Numbered from the stretch's first letter, positions 44,804 to 56,153 are shown. The stretch: DNA of 64,000 nucleotides from Psychrosphaera sp. F3M07 (GCF_018860345.1 NZ_JAHKPJ010000011.1:1-64000), one strand, 5' to 3'. Notes: generated by a model from the letters alone, not told the origin. Numbers and translations are program-made.

Positions 44804-46693
44804 TTACACGTCCGCTTTATTACCTTTACTTTCAAGCCAAGTTTTTCTATCACCTGACCGTTTTTTGGCTAACAACATATCCATCATTTCCATGGTTGGC
44901 GTGAATTCATCAATAGTCAGTTGCACTAAACGACGCGTATTTGGATCCATAGTGGTTTCACGCAATTGGAGCGGGTTCATTTCACCCAAACCTTTAAATC
45001 GTTGAACGTTTACTTTGCCTTTTTTCTTTTCAGCAATAATACGGTCTAATACACCATCTTTTTCAGCTTCATCAAGCGCGTAATATACGTCTTTACCCAC
45101 ATCAATCCTATATAAAGGAGGCATGGCCACGTAGACATGTCCCGCTTCAACTAAAGCATAATAATGTTTAATGAATAATGCACATAATAAGGTTGCGATA
45201 TGTAAGCCATCACTATCAGCATCGGCTAGGATACATACTTTGCCATAACGTAATTGTGATAAGTCAGTTGAGTCCGGATCCATGCCTATCGCAATAGAGA
45301 TATTATGCACCTCTTCTGATGCTAATACTTGTCCTGAGTCTACTTCCCACGTATTTAGAATTTTACCACGAAGTGGCATGATAGCTTGGATTTCACGGTC
45401 TCTTGCTTGTTTTGCTGAACCGCCCGCTGAATCCCCTTCCACTAAAAATAATTCGGTACGTTCACTTTCCTGGCTAGTGCAATCAGTTAATTTACCTGGT
45501 AATGCAGGTCCTTGTGTGATCTTTTTGCGAATAACTTTCTTAGCCGCTTTTAAACGACTTTGGGCATTCGAAATACATAATTCAGCTAATTGTTCTGAAA
45601 TATCTGTGTGGGTGTTTAACCACAAACTAAACGAATCTTTAACAACACCAGATACAAAAGTGGCACATTGGCGTGACGATAAACGTTCTTTGGTTTGCCC
45701 TGCAAATTGCGGGTCTTGCATTTTTACCGATAAGATATAAGAACAACGGTCCCAAATATCTTCTGGCGTTAACTTAATACCACGAGGTAATAAGTTTCTG
45801 AATTCACAAAACTCACGCATGGCCTCTAACAGACCTTGACGAAGCCCATTTACATGAGTACCACCTTGGGCTGTAGGTATTAAGTTTACATAACTTTCAC
45901 CGACTAACTCGCCACCTTCTGGCAACCATGTAACGGCCCACTCAACCGCTTCCAATTTACCTTTAAACGTCCCAACAAATGGGTCCTCAGGTAAATTTAC
46001 ATAATCTTTAACCGAATCAACTAAATAATCTTTTAAGCCGTCGACAAAGTGCCATTCGTGACTTTCATTAAGTTGTTTATTTTCAAATTTAATCCTCAAC
46101 CCTGGACATAAAACAGCTTTTGCTCGTAGGTTGTGAACCAGTTTTGAATTAGAAAACTTCGCAGTATCAAAATATGAACCATCTGGCCAAAAGCGAATGT
46201 TTGTACCAGTATTACGACGACCAACCGTACCAATAACTTCTAAATCTTGAACTTTATCGCCATTCTCAAACGCAATTAAATATTGTTGTCCATCACGTTT
46301 AACGGTGATCTCCATACGCGTAGTTAACGCGTTAACAACAGAAACACCTACGCCGTGCAAACCACCTGAGAATTCATAATTATCATTTGAAAACTTACCA
46401 CCAGCGTGCAATTTGGTTAGGATAAGTTCAACACCTGGAATCCCTTCTTCAGGATGGATATCCACTGGCATGCCACGCCCATCATCTTGCACTTCAATTG
46501 AATTATCTTCATGCAGGATTACTAAAATATTTGATGCGTGCCCTGCCAGAGCTTCATCAACACTATTATCTATTACTTCTTGCGCTAAATGATTTGGTCT
46601 AGATGTGTCAGTGTACATGCCCGGACGACGGCGAACTGGTTCTAATCCGTTTAGTACTTCGATTGACTCTGCGTTATAGGTTTTATTGGTCAT
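44804..46693 (-). CDS. parE: DNA topoisomerase IV subunit B
   Basis: 629 residues, the usual length. GHKL ATPase motifs (EVIDNSVDEALAG, QDDGRGMPVDIHPEEG, GGLHGVGVSVVNALT) and the TOPRIM motifs (LVEGDSAGGSAKQARDR, ADADSDGLHIATLL) are complete. With ParC it decatenates daughter chromosomes. parC is not in the window. yqiA lies 85 bases upstream, as in E. coli. Confidence 0.98.
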   Translation of the reverse strand: MTNKTYNAESIEVLNGLEPVRRRPGMYTDTSRPNHLAQEVIDNSVDEALAGHASNILVILHEDNSIEVQDDGRGMPVDIHPEEGIPGVELILTKLHAGGKFSNDNYEFSGGLHGVGVSVVNALTTRMEITVKRDGQQYLIAFENGDKVQDLEVIGTVGRRNTGTNIRFWPDGSYFDTAKFSNSKLVHNLRAKAVLCPGLRIKFENKQLNESHEWHFVDGLKDYLVDSVKDYVNLPEDPFVGTFKGKLEAVEWAVTWLPEGGELVGESYVNLIPTAQGGTHVNGLRQGLLEAMREFCEFRNLLPRGIKLTPEDIWDRCSYILSVKMQDPQFAGQTKERLSSRQCATFVSGVVKDSFSLWLNTHTDISEQLAELCISNAQSRLKAAKKVIRKKITQGPALPGKLTDCTSQESERTELFLVEGDSAGGSAKQARDREIQAIMPLRGKILNTWEVDSGQVLASEEVHNISIAIGMDPDSTDLSQLRYGKVCILADADSDGLHIATLLCALFIKHYYALVEAGHVYVAMPPLYRIDVGKDVYYALDEAEKDGVLDRIIAEKKKGKVNVQRFKGLGEMNPLQLRETTMDPNTRRLVQLTIDEFTPTMEMMDMLLAKKRSGDRKTWLESKGNKADV

Positions 46694-46778
46694 AAATTAA
46701 TTAATTATTATAATTTCCATGCTTAATGTAGAGACTAACGGTGTTGTCGTAAAACTTAAAGTAAAATTTAATTTCACT

Positions 46779-47366
46779 TTAATTTGTACCACGGTGGCTG
46801 AATAAAAACTCAACTATCTTTATAGGAAAACGTTCAAATTGGTCAAATCCATGTGATCCACCTAATTCAAATGTAACCTTACAATCTTTATAACGATCTA
46901 ATGCTTGTTGGTAATCCAGTACTTCATCCTTTTCTTGTTGTAATAACCAAACGTGCTCAGGTCTGGCAATATTAACTTGGTATAAGGACTTTAGTTCAAC
47001 CATATGAGATTCAGTTAAGACATACTCTTCACCGGTTATGGGTTGGACTTGTTTACCTAAATAATCGTGTAGCAACTCAAAGGGTTTAACTGCTGGGTTT
47101 ATTACTACAATTGGTTTGTTAAATTTATTATGTAAATAAGTCGCTAAATACCCGCCCAACGAACTGCCAACAATGCCAACTACCTTGTCTAGATTAGACG
47201 TCATTATGTCATCAATTTGTTTAACTGCATCTGAAGGGAATACAGATAACTGAGGTGCGATGACTTCTAAATTATCAAACTTTTGGTTAATGGCTTGTTT
47301 AAAAATAACGGCTTTTTGAGAGTTCGGAGAAGAATGAAAGCCGTGCAAATATAGTATGTAATTCAT
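46779..47366 (-). CDS. yqiA: YqiA-type esterase
   Basis: 195 residues. The alpha/beta-hydrolase nucleophile is in GIVGSSLGGYLATYL, and the opening YILYLHGFHSSPNSQKA and segment NPAVKPFELLHDYLG match E. coli YqiA, which has esterase activity on short acyl chains. The gene lies between yqiB and parE. E. coli has cpdA between yqiA and yqiB; it is missing here. Confidence 0.93.
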   Translation of the reverse strand: MNYILYLHGFHSSPNSQKAVIFKQAINQKFDNLEVIAPQLSVFPSDAVKQIDDIMTSNLDKVVGIVGSSLGGYLATYLHNKFNKPIVVINPAVKPFELLHDYLGKQVQPITGEEYVLTESHMVELKSLYQVNIARPEHVWLLQQEKDEVLDYQQALDRYKDCKVTFELGGSHGFDQFERFPIKIVEFLFSHRGTN

Positions 47367-47401
47367 ATCTACTTGTTGTTAACAAAAGTAATGACAACAT
47401 G

Positions 47402-47860
47402 TTATACGGATGGCGATATTAATGCATCATTATTACTTAATTCATTTTGTTTTTTCATCACTAAGTTAAGCCAATCTTTTAACAAGCTATTGACCTGAAA
47501 CTTTTCATCTTTTTGGTGTAACTTTGCGTTTGGGTATGGGTAGTTCTGTCTTAATCGTTTTTGTTTCTGAAAACTAATCACTTCTGCCATTTGGGCATCG
47601 TGGTACACCCTAATCTCTAGCTCAGTCACCATAAATTGAGGCAGATGTGCGCCCAACTGAACTAAGCTAATGGTCTCTGTATATCGACTGCGTTCGATGA
47701 TCTTTAACCTAAACTCTAAATGATTGTCACACTTAATATCCCAACACGCATTTTGATCATACTCAACCGGTAACAACCTCAATAACAAGGCGTAATTGCG
47801 CGTACAAATGCCTTGCATTTTTTGTAAGTTGGGAACGTACTTTTTAAACGGTTTAATCAT
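47402..47860 (-). CDS. yqiB: DUF1249 protein YqiB
   Basis: 152 residues, cytoplasmic, no recognised motif beyond the DUF1249 pattern (CTRNYALLLRLLP near the start, RYTETISLVQ, ITELEIRVYHDAQMAEVISFQ-like stretch). Function unknown. Position between nudF and yqiA as in other gammaproteobacteria supports the call. Confidence 0.88.
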   Translation of the reverse strand: MIKPFKKYVPNLQKMQGICTRNYALLLRLLPVEYDQNACWDIKCDNHLEFRLKIIERSRYTETISLVQLGAHLPQFMVTELEIRVYHDAQMAEVISFQKQKRLRQNYPYPNAKLHQKDEKFQVNSLLKDWLNLVMKKQNELSNNDALISPSV

Positions 47861-47885
47861 TAAAGACTCATATTACTTTTCAAGT

Positions 47886-48515
47886 TTACGCGTGAATTTG
47901 TTTATCTATTTTAGATTTATTTAATGCTAGCCATTGCATGCAGATCAGCGTCGCTGCATTATCTAACTCATCGTTGTTTAATAAATCAATTGCTTCATTA
48001 TAGTCAAACACGTGTACTTTTATATCTTCTTGCTCATCTTCAAGACCAAATATACCACCGGCACTTTTACAATCAACAATACCTAAATATAAATACAAAC
48101 GTTCTGTTGAACCACCTGGGCTTGATAGATAACTTAACATGGGGATTAACTTGTGAATGGTCAACCCCGCTTCCTCTTCCGTTTCTCTAATAGCAACTTG
48201 TTGCTTATCTTCTGGCTTATCTATCATTCCTGCAATCACCTCTAATAACCAAGGAGAATCTTTTGTGTCCAACGCACCAATTCTTAATTGCTCAATTAAA
48301 ACAACTTTATTTTCAACTGGATCGTAAGGTAATACCGCGACCGCATGACCTCGTTCAAATATTTCACGTTTGACTAAATCGCTTTGGCCACCGGCAAATA
48401 AATTGTGGGTAAAAACAAACTGGTTAATTTTGAAGAATCCGTCATACAAGGTTTCGACTGATTTAATATCAATATTTTTTTGATTAAACTGAGGTGTAAA
48501 CTTGTTTTTCTTCAT
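47886..48515 (-). CDS. nudF: ADP-ribose pyrophosphatase (Nudix)
   Basis: 209 residues from ATG 48515, with GAGG 7 bases upstream; this gives exactly the E. coli length. The Nudix box reads GMIDKPEDKQQVAIRETEEEAG (first and last parts G-x5-E, REx2EE). It cleaves ADP-ribose to AMP and ribose phosphate. First gene of the nudF-yqiB-yqiA-parE run, divergent from tolC. Confidence 0.95.
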   Translation of the reverse strand: MKKNKFTPQFNQKNIDIKSVETLYDGFFKINQFVFTHNLFAGGQSDLVKREIFERGHAVAVLPYDPVENKVVLIEQLRIGALDTKDSPWLLEVIAGMIDKPEDKQQVAIRETEEEAGLTIHKLIPMLSYLSSPGGSTERLYLYLGIVDCKSAGGIFGLEDEQEDIKVHVFDYNEAIDLLNNDELDNAATLICMQWLALNKSKIDKQIHA

Positions 48516-48565
48516 ATTCGTCCTCACTTTAGGGTAAAGTAAATTTTTGTTGGCTAATCCAGTAA

Positions 48566-48581
48566 ATTAGCATTAGCTAAT
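48566..48581. promoter_or_regulatory. Small dyad in the nudF/tolC divergent region
   Basis: ATTAGC and GCTAAT are separated by four bases. It lies between divergent genes and may be an operator; evidence is weak. Confidence 0.3.
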
Positions 48582-48734
48582 ATTATTTTTATTTACATAT
48601 TCTGTTACACTTAGCATCACTAAAATCTTAGCAAAACGTTACTAAAATCAACCAGAAACGTTACAATGCTTTTAATTGTTACACATTTAATCTAAATAGA
48701 CTCTGGAAGTTTGGCTTCTAACTAAGGAATTAAA

Positions 48735-50057
48735 ATGAAAAAATCTTTATTGTCGGCAACTCTGTTATTACTCATTTCAGGATTGAGCTTACAGGTTGAA
48801 GCAACTAACTTGTTAGAAGCTTACAAAGACGCAGTTAAGAATGACCCTCAAACATTAAAAGCAAAAGCACAATATGACGTAGCGAGAGAATCAGAATCTA
48901 TCGCGTTTTCAAGCTTAATGCCTTCAGTTAATTTCACTGCTGGTTATAGCATCAACAATGGTGAAAGTTATAACGCCCCTGTTACTTCTGATTATGATTC
49001 CAATACATTAACTTACGGTGTTAGTTTGTCTCAAGCTATCTTTAGAATGGATACATGGTATTCATTAGATGCGGCTGAAAAACGTGCATTACAAGCTCAA
49101 GCCGGTTTTGACCTTGCGCAACAAGCATTAATCACACGTGTATCGGTTTCTTACTTTAATGTATTAAAAGCGCAAGATAATCTAGAGTTTGTTAAGTCTG
49201 AGAAAAAAGCAATTGAACGTCAGTTAGAACAAACAAAACAACGTTTTAACGTTGGTCTAACGGCTATTACCGATGTTCACGAAGCACAAGCTAACTTTGA
49301 CAGTGCGGTTGCTCAAGAAATTCGCAGCAAGAACGACATTGAAATAGCAAAAGAAGCACTACGTGAAATTACCGGTAAATATTATTCTAAATTTGATGGT
49401 TTAAATACATCTCGTTTCGAAGCAACCATGCCAGCACCGTTAAAAATTCAGCATTGGGTGACTAAATCAGAAAATAATAATTTAGAACTTAAAGCAAAAG
49501 AATTAACCGTTGAAGCTGCAAAATACGATATTAAACGTGCAGAGTCTGGTCATTACCCTACGTTAAACCTAACAGCAAGCTTAAGCAGTAGTGATTCAGG
49601 CGGTGATATCGACTCACCAGCTCTAAATAGTAATTCTATCGGCTTAAACTTAACTGTTCCATTATATTCAGGTGGCGCCACGTCTGCTGCGGTAAGACAA
49701 GCACAAGCTAACTTCGTATACGCAAGTGAAGACATGGAAGCCACACACCGCTCTGTTGTTCGTCAAGTACGTACATCATTTGCCGATGTGGTTGCTTTAG
49801 TGTCTACATTAAAAGCTCTTGAACAGTCTGTTATCTCTGCAGAAAGTGCATTAAAAGCTACGCAAGCTGGTTTTGAAGTGGGTACTCGTACTATCGTTGA
49901 CGTGTTAAATAGCACTAGAAACTTATTTAATGCTAAACGTAACCTGTCAAACACTCGTTATGATTACATTTTATCAATGTTAACTCTTAAACAATCTTCG
50001 GGTTCTTTAACGGGTACCGATGTTGAAGCTGTAAACAAAGGCTTGTCTGCAAGCTAA
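48735..50057 (+). CDS. tolC: Outer membrane channel protein TolC
   Basis: 440 residues with a signal peptide (cut near QVEA). The opening NLLEAYKDAVKNDPQTLKAKAQYDVARES and the repeat DIKRAESGHYPTLNLTASLS are typical of TolC, with two OEP domains of internal homology. TolC forms the trimeric outer-membrane exit of multidrug efflux and type I secretion. The nudF-tolC divergent arrangement is conserved. AAGGA precedes the start; a terminator follows. Confidence 0.96.
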   Translation: MKKSLLSATLLLLISGLSLQVEATNLLEAYKDAVKNDPQTLKAKAQYDVARESESIAFSSLMPSVNFTAGYSINNGESYNAPVTSDYDSNTLTYGVSLSQAIFRMDTWYSLDAAEKRALQAQAGFDLAQQALITRVSVSYFNVLKAQDNLEFVKSEKKAIERQLEQTKQRFNVGLTAITDVHEAQANFDSAVAQEIRSKNDIEIAKEALREITGKYYSKFDGLNTSRFEATMPAPLKIQHWVTKSENNNLELKAKELTVEAAKYDIKRAESGHYPTLNLTASLSSSDSGGDIDSPALNSNSIGLNLTVPLYSGGATSAAVRQAQANFVYASEDMEATHRSVVRQVRTSFADVVALVSTLKALEQSVISAESALKATQAGFEVGTRTIVDVLNSTRNLFNAKRNLSNTRYDYILSMLTLKQSSGSLTGTDVEAVNKGLSAS

Positions 50058-50075
50058 TTTGATTTACTGACTATT

Positions 50076-50102
50076 AAAACGGAGCATGTCTCCGTTTTTT
50101 TT
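50076..50102 (+). terminator. Terminator after tolC
   Basis: AAAACGGAG and CTCCGTTTT form the stem, with a short loop (CATGT) and a run of T residues. Confidence 0.9.
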
Positions 50103-50170
50103 CGTCTAATATTAACCTTCTTCTGCATTTGCGGTACTATTTAGATAACACTGCAGACAACCCTTAATCA

Positions 50171-51133
50171 ATGAGATTCATTTTGGTCAATTCTTCAAAC
50201 CGAAAACCATTACAGGAAAATCCAAAATTTCAATGGCGTTTTATTAGTCCTAAATACTGGATAACTTGGTCAGGTATTGGTTTTTTATATTTACTGAGTT
50301 GGTTACCTTTTAGAGTTCAACTCGTTTTAGGCAAATGGTTAGGTAACTTATTACACGTCTTATTGAAACGTAGACGTTATATCGCAGATAAAAACCTGCA
50401 ATTATGCTTTCCAAATATGGATGAAAAAGAACGCTCACAATTAGTCAAAGTAAACTTTCAAAATACAGGCATTGCCATGTTTGAAAGTGGTATCGCTTGG
50501 TGGTGGCCTAGTTGGCGCTTTAAGTCCAAATTTAAGTTAATTGGTCAAGAGCACATAGAGCAACCTAGAAAATCAGGTAAAGGTGCCCTCGTTTTATTTT
50601 CCCATATATTACCTCTTGAGATCATGGGACGGGTGATGAGTGAATATAAACCCTATGTCGGTTTTTACCGTCCTCATAACAATCCGGTCATCGAATGGGT
50701 TCAGTATTGCGGACGTTGTCGTAATCAAAACCTAATGATAAGTAAGCGTGATGTAAAAAGTTTATTAAAAGCCTTATCTGACGGCGAAGCTTGTGTGTAC
50801 TTACCCGATCATGACTATGGTAAAAAACGCAGCGTATTTGTGCCATTTTTTGCAGTAAACGATGCCTCGACCACAACCGGCACTGAGATTTTTGCATCAC
50901 ACAAAAACGCGGTTACTGTGCCAACATATATGCAACGTTTACCGGGCACGCAAGGATATGAATTAGAGTTTTTACCACAACTTAGTAATTACCCTGATAG
51001 TAACTCTAGGGCCAATGCGGTTATTGTAAACAATTGGGTTGAGCAATCCGTTCTAAAAAATAAAGAACAATATATGTGGGTTCATCGCCGTTTTAAAACA
51101 AGACCAGATGACAATGCAAAACCGTTATATTAA
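50171..51133 (+). CDS. Lipid A acyltransferase, LpxL/LpxM family
   Basis: 320 residues. One N-terminal membrane segment (about 38-55) and the acyltransferase motif H-x4-E in SHILPLEIMG (histidine near residue 144) are present, with the family's LPDHDYG and RRFKTRP segments. It transfers a secondary acyl chain onto lipid A precursor in the inner membrane. Whether it is LpxL, LpxP or LpxM cannot be settled by eye. A TcpQ-like gene follows 21 bases later. Confidence 0.9.
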   Translation: MRFILVNSSNRKPLQENPKFQWRFISPKYWITWSGIGFLYLLSWLPFRVQLVLGKWLGNLLHVLLKRRRYIADKNLQLCFPNMDEKERSQLVKVNFQNTGIAMFESGIAWWWPSWRFKSKFKLIGQEHIEQPRKSGKGALVLFSHILPLEIMGRVMSEYKPYVGFYRPHNNPVIEWVQYCGRCRNQNLMISKRDVKSLLKALSDGEACVYLPDHDYGKKRSVFVPFFAVNDASTTTGTEIFASHKNAVTVPTYMQRLPGTQGYELEFLPQLSNYPDSNSRANAVIVNNWVEQSVLKNKEQYMWVHRRFKTRPDDNAKPLY

Positions 51134-51154
51134 TTACAAGCGAGCCAGTTACCA

Positions 51155-51832
51155 ATGAAGAAAAAAAGTGCAAAAACAAAAAGCAGCGCAGGGTTTATGA
51201 TCAAAGTTGTTTTACCTACTACATTGATATTAATCGTTGTAGGATTTTTGTATTGGGGTTCAGAGGCGGTCAAAGATCCAAATAGAAGTAAACATAAAAT
51301 GGCCGACGGTGTTGCAAAATTTTACTCTACATTTAGAAAGTCATTTATGCCTGGTGCAACTCAGTTAGATGAATATACCATTCAATTACCAGAAGAAGAC
51401 CTGTCTGTATCAGACAAGCTACAAATACGCGGCGCTCAAGTTAGACCGGCAAAACCGAATTGGACTGGCGAAGATAAACGTCGCAGTTTTAAAGAAAATG
51501 ATACTTTAAAAACAGCCCTCACCAAATTTGGTAATGCAGAAGGTGTCGAAGTTATTTGGGACCTAAAATATGACTACATTATCAAAAATCACTTCGTTGA
51601 AACTGCTGATTTTAGAGAGCTAATCGAAAAAATGTCGAAAACCGTCAATAATGATTATGATGGTCAAGCTAGAGGCTATTTTTGTCCACAAGAACGCGCT
51701 ATTGTTCTTACTGACAAACCAGATCAATATGTAACTGAATTTTGTGAACGCACAACATCGGCAAGACGTTTAGCGATAGAAAAACGTAACGAAAAAAATT
51801 ATAAATTACGTCAGAAATTAGGTTTAAATTAA
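51155..51832 (+). CDS. TcpQ-type pilus-assembly-like membrane-anchored protein
   Basis: 225 residues. A lysine-rich start and one membrane segment (about 13-35) precede a periplasmic part whose C-terminal half fits the TcpQ domain (DTLKTALTKFGNAEGVEVIWDLKYDYII). TcpQ domains occur in type IV pilus and secretion-system accessory proteins, where they support outer-membrane parts. No pilus genes are nearby, so the role is open. Confidence 0.75.
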   Translation: MKKKSAKTKSSAGFMIKVVLPTTLILIVVGFLYWGSEAVKDPNRSKHKMADGVAKFYSTFRKSFMPGATQLDEYTIQLPEEDLSVSDKLQIRGAQVRPAKPNWTGEDKRRSFKENDTLKTALTKFGNAEGVEVIWDLKYDYIIKNHFVETADFRELIEKMSKTVNNDYDGQARGYFCPQERAIVLTDKPDQYVTEFCERTTSARRLAIEKRNEKNYKLRQKLGLN

Positions 51833-51841
51833 CAAGGATAA

Positions 51842-53458
<1,617 letters not shown>

Positions 53459-53462
53459 TCCA

Positions 53463-54224
53463 TTATATTAATAATAAGCTAACACTCACTGTTGGCTTTT
53501 CTTCTGACTGGCAAGGCTGCCCTTGCCAGTAATCAAGCCGAACATCCTTTTCCCTTAAAACAACTTTAGTCATAGATTGACTGCATGCGTCTTCTCTGTG
53601 CATGCAAAAAGCATAACTCAAATCTCCCGCTTCACTTCCAGTCTTGTTTACATTAATAAGGCTTTTCAGCATTGGCTCGTGACTTCTATGAATAGACTCC
53701 AACTGTGACTCAGTTAATGATTCAAACTGTTGCATGTATTGCTCACGTTGTTTAATGATGTCTTTTGCCTGTTTATGGCCAGAAGAGAAAATTGATTGTT
53801 GGGCTGGCTCGGCAATAAGTTGTGAGGTTGCCCCGTCGTATAACCACATTAATTGCGAGCGGCTGGTTAACATGACTAAGTTGAATGCTTGGTATTGAGT
53901 TAAGTCTAGTTGCTTGATGTGATCACATGCTTCTTGTTCTGTTTCACAACTCGCTAAATCACGAATGAGCAAACCTCTTGAACGTAACTTAGCTGTATTG
54001 GCTTTTAAATGACCTTGATAATTGTTTAACAAAAAAAAGGCTAAACCAAATTCATTACAACTAATCCAGCTCCCTTGCCCTTGTGGATCTTTGGCCATAA
54101 TAAACTGGCCTTTTCCATCATTAAAAATACAAGGTGTTTCTGCTTTTTCACGTATTACCGATTCATCTCGATTGAATAACGCGACGATATTGCCGTCTAT
54201 TTTTTGCCAATTAAAACTGCACAT
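53463..54224 (-). CDS. NRDE-family (TANGO2-like) protein
   Basis: 253 residues from ATG 54224, so that the second residue is cysteine (MCSFNWQ), the expected nucleophile position of this Ntn-type family. The signature ALFNRDE is present near residue 20. The family includes human TANGO2, linked to heme or lipid handling, but bacterial function is not established. Its start lies within the last codons of the DinB-like gene (14-base overlap), indicating coupling. Confidence 0.85.
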   Translation of the reverse strand: MCSFNWQKIDGNIVALFNRDESVIREKAETPCIFNDGKGQFIMAKDPQGQGSWISCNEFGLAFFLLNNYQGHLKANTAKLRSRGLLIRDLASCETEQEACDHIKQLDLTQYQAFNLVMLTSRSQLMWLYDGATSQLIAEPAQQSIFSSGHKQAKDIIKQREQYMQQFESLTESQLESIHRSHEPMLKSLINVNKTGSEAGDLSYAFCMHREDACSQSMTKVVLREKDVRLDYWQGQPCQSEEKPTVSVSLLLI

Positions 54225-54720
54225 GCTGTTCAAATTTTTGAGTTGATGCCGCCTTGCCAAAATCCAAACTTATAGGAAGTTTCATGGTTAACGCTAAAAT
54301 GCGAATAATGGCCATATGATGCGTTGTATGGCTATGAACAAAGACTAACTCACGTCTTAAACTGCTCAATGTGTTGGTCGCGGTAATAAGTAAATTGGTA
54401 CTGCATAACACATTAACTTGTTTGTCAGTGTTGATCTGATTTAACTTGAGGGTAATTGTATTTAGCGCAGAGATAGCCTCTGATTTGTCAGTTTCTATTA
54501 AGGCATTACGAGGACGGTTGTCATAATCAATGGTGCGATTGGCATTTAACAAGCTTTGGTAATGCTCAATAACATGACGAACATGAGCACCGACCGTACC
54601 GCACCCCATGTCTAAACTGTCATTAAATTGTTGTTCTGACAATGTATTAACAAACTCAACAAGTTGATTTATTAATACATTATTGTCATGAATTTCAGGT
54701 ATATAAGTATCGATGTTCAC
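54211..54720 (-). CDS. DinB-fold protein
   Basis: 169 residues. A four-helix DinB pattern is suggested by VGAHVRHVIEHYQSLL near residue 45 and HSHTTHHMAII near 130, with the three metal-binding histidines of the fold available. Such proteins are putative metal-dependent hydrolases or thiol transferases. Overlap with the NRDE gene suggests the two work together. Confidence 0.82.
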   Translation of the reverse strand: MNIDTYIPEIHDNNVLINQLVEFVNTLSEQQFNDSLDMGCGTVGAHVRHVIEHYQSLLNANRTIDYDNRPRNALIETDKSEAISALNTITLKLNQINTDKQVNVLCSTNLLITATNTLSSLRRELVFVHSHTTHHMAIIRILALTMKLPISLDFGKAASTQKFEQHVQF

Positions 54721-54799
54721 ATCTCAGTTAATTTAATTATCCACTTCAATATTAGAACTAACCTATAACACTTTTATTTCAAACTAATTGAAAAATTTG

Positions 54800-55279
54800 T
54801 TATCTCGTTGAGTGTTTCATCAAGCGTTCTTTCTGACGAGACCAATCTCTATCTTTAATGTCAGTCCGTTTGTCGTGGTCGTGTTTACCTTTCGCTAAGT
54901 GAAAAGCAACTTTTACCCAATTACGTTGCCAGTACATGCCTGTAGCAACTAAGGTATAACCTTTACGTTCAACCGCACCGATTAACTCAGCTATTTCTTT
55001 TTTCTTTAACAACAGCTTACGTTGACGAGTAGGCTCACATAAAACATGTGACGACGCTTGGTTTAAAGGTTGAATTTCTGCATTTAATAAAAACACTTCT
55101 TCGTTTTTCAAAAATACATAAGTATCGGTAATGTTTACTTTACCTTCACGGATACTTTTAATTTCCCAACCCTGCAACTCAATGCCGGCTTCAAATTTCT
55201 TTTCTAAGATATAATCGTGACGCGCTTTTTTATTTAACGCTATCGAATTTGATGGTGTGCTTGGTTTTTTCTTTGCCAT
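54800..55279 (-). CDS. smpB: SsrA-binding protein SmpB
   Basis: 159 residues. The conserved core LQGWEIKSIREGKVNITDTYVFL and the C-terminal KHDHDKRTDIKDRDWSRQKERLMK are complete. SmpB brings tmRNA to stalled ribosomes. It is divergent from ratA, a conserved arrangement. I do not see ssrA downstream. Confidence 0.97.
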   Translation of the reverse strand: MAKKKPSTPSNSIALNKKARHDYILEKKFEAGIELQGWEIKSIREGKVNITDTYVFLKNEEVFLLNAEIQPLNQASSHVLCEPTRQRKLLLKKKEIAELIGAVERKGYTLVATGMYWQRNWVKVAFHLAKGKHDHDKRTDIKDRDWSRQKERLMKHSTR

Positions 55280-55390
55280 AATTCTTACTTAATTAGATTC
55301 GGTGCCAGTATAACGATTGAAAACCATTTTTTGTACGTATTTCTCTAGTTACTTTGTTAGAATATAAAAAAAATTAAAAACAATTTATTT

Positions 55391-55822
55391 ATGGCAAACA
55401 TATCACGCAGTGCATTAGTTATGTATAGCTGCGAACAAATGTACAAATTAGTTGATGACATTGACTTATACCCACAATTTATCCCCAATTGCGCGGATGC
55501 TAAACGCATTCAAACCAGTGACAATACCGTTGAAGGCTCATTGTTGATAAGTTCAGTTGGGATAAGTAAATGGTTCACCACCAAAAATCAATTAACCGCA
55601 AACAAAGAAATATCGATGCAGTTAATCAATGGTCCATTTAAACACTTAACTGGGGTTTGGAAGTTTATAGAATTAGACCAGTTTGCTTGCAAAGTAGAAT
55701 TAGAACTGGATTTTGAATTTTCTTCAAAAATGATCGAATTGGCATTTGGCGGTATTTTTAATAATGTAGTCGCTAATATGGTGTCGGCCTTTACCCAAAG
55801 AGCGAAACAAATCTATGATTAA
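55391..55822 (+). CDS. ratA: RatA / Coq10-like START-domain protein
   Basis: 143 residues, SRPBCC fold: MYKLVDDIDLYPQFIPNC near the start, GPFKHLTGVWKF, and the C-terminal helix AFTQRAKQIYD. In E. coli the protein was described as a toxin binding the 50S ribosomal subunit; homologues bind ubiquinone (Coq10). It overlaps rnfH by 8 bases. Confidence 0.94.
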   Translation: MANISRSALVMYSCEQMYKLVDDIDLYPQFIPNCADAKRIQTSDNTVEGSLLISSVGISKWFTTKNQLTANKEISMQLINGPFKHLTGVWKFIELDQFACKVELELDFEFSSKMIELAFGGIFNNVVANMVSAFTQRAKQIYD

Positions 55823-56153
55823 TAATATTAAAGTTGAACTTGTCTATGGTTTGCCTCAACAGCAAACCTTATTGTCATTAGAAGTACCTGAAGGCAACAC
55901 GGTAGAGCAAGTTATTGTTAACTCTAAAATAGCGGATAAATATACAGATATTGATTTAACCGTAAATAAAGTCGGTATTTGGAATAAAACCTGTAAGTTA
56001 CAGGACATTGTAAAAGACGGTGACCGGATAGAGATTTATCGCCCTTTAATTGCAGATCCAAAAGAAGTTAGAAAACGCCGAGCGGAAAAAGCGATTGAAG
56101 AAGGTAGAGCTGATAAAGTAACAGGCGGAAGACCCAATCCTAGAAAAAAATAG
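55815..56153 (+). CDS. rnfH: RnfH-family ubiquitin-fold protein
   Basis: 112 residues: a small beta-grasp domain (KVELVYGLPQQQTLLSLEVPEGNTVEQVI, WNKTCKLQDIVKDGDRIEIYRPL) with a basic tail rich in arginine. Named for rnf operons in some bacteria, it is usually paired with ratA as here; the rsx operon lies 48 kb away in this window. Function not established. Confidence 0.92.
   Translation: MINNIKVELVYGLPQQQTLLSLEVPEGNTVEQVIVNSKIADKYTDIDLTVNKVGIWNKTCKLQDIVKDGDRIEIYRPLIADPKEVRKRRAEKAIEEGRADKVTGGRPNPRKK

Noticed and set aside
45282-45740. 152-codon plus-strand frame opposite parE
   Set aside because: Lies wholly within the conserved parE coding sequence and has no independent support.
54721-54799. 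ssrA (tmRNA) next to smpB
   Set aside because: The space after smpB is only about 80 bases and holds no tRNA-like or tag sequence.
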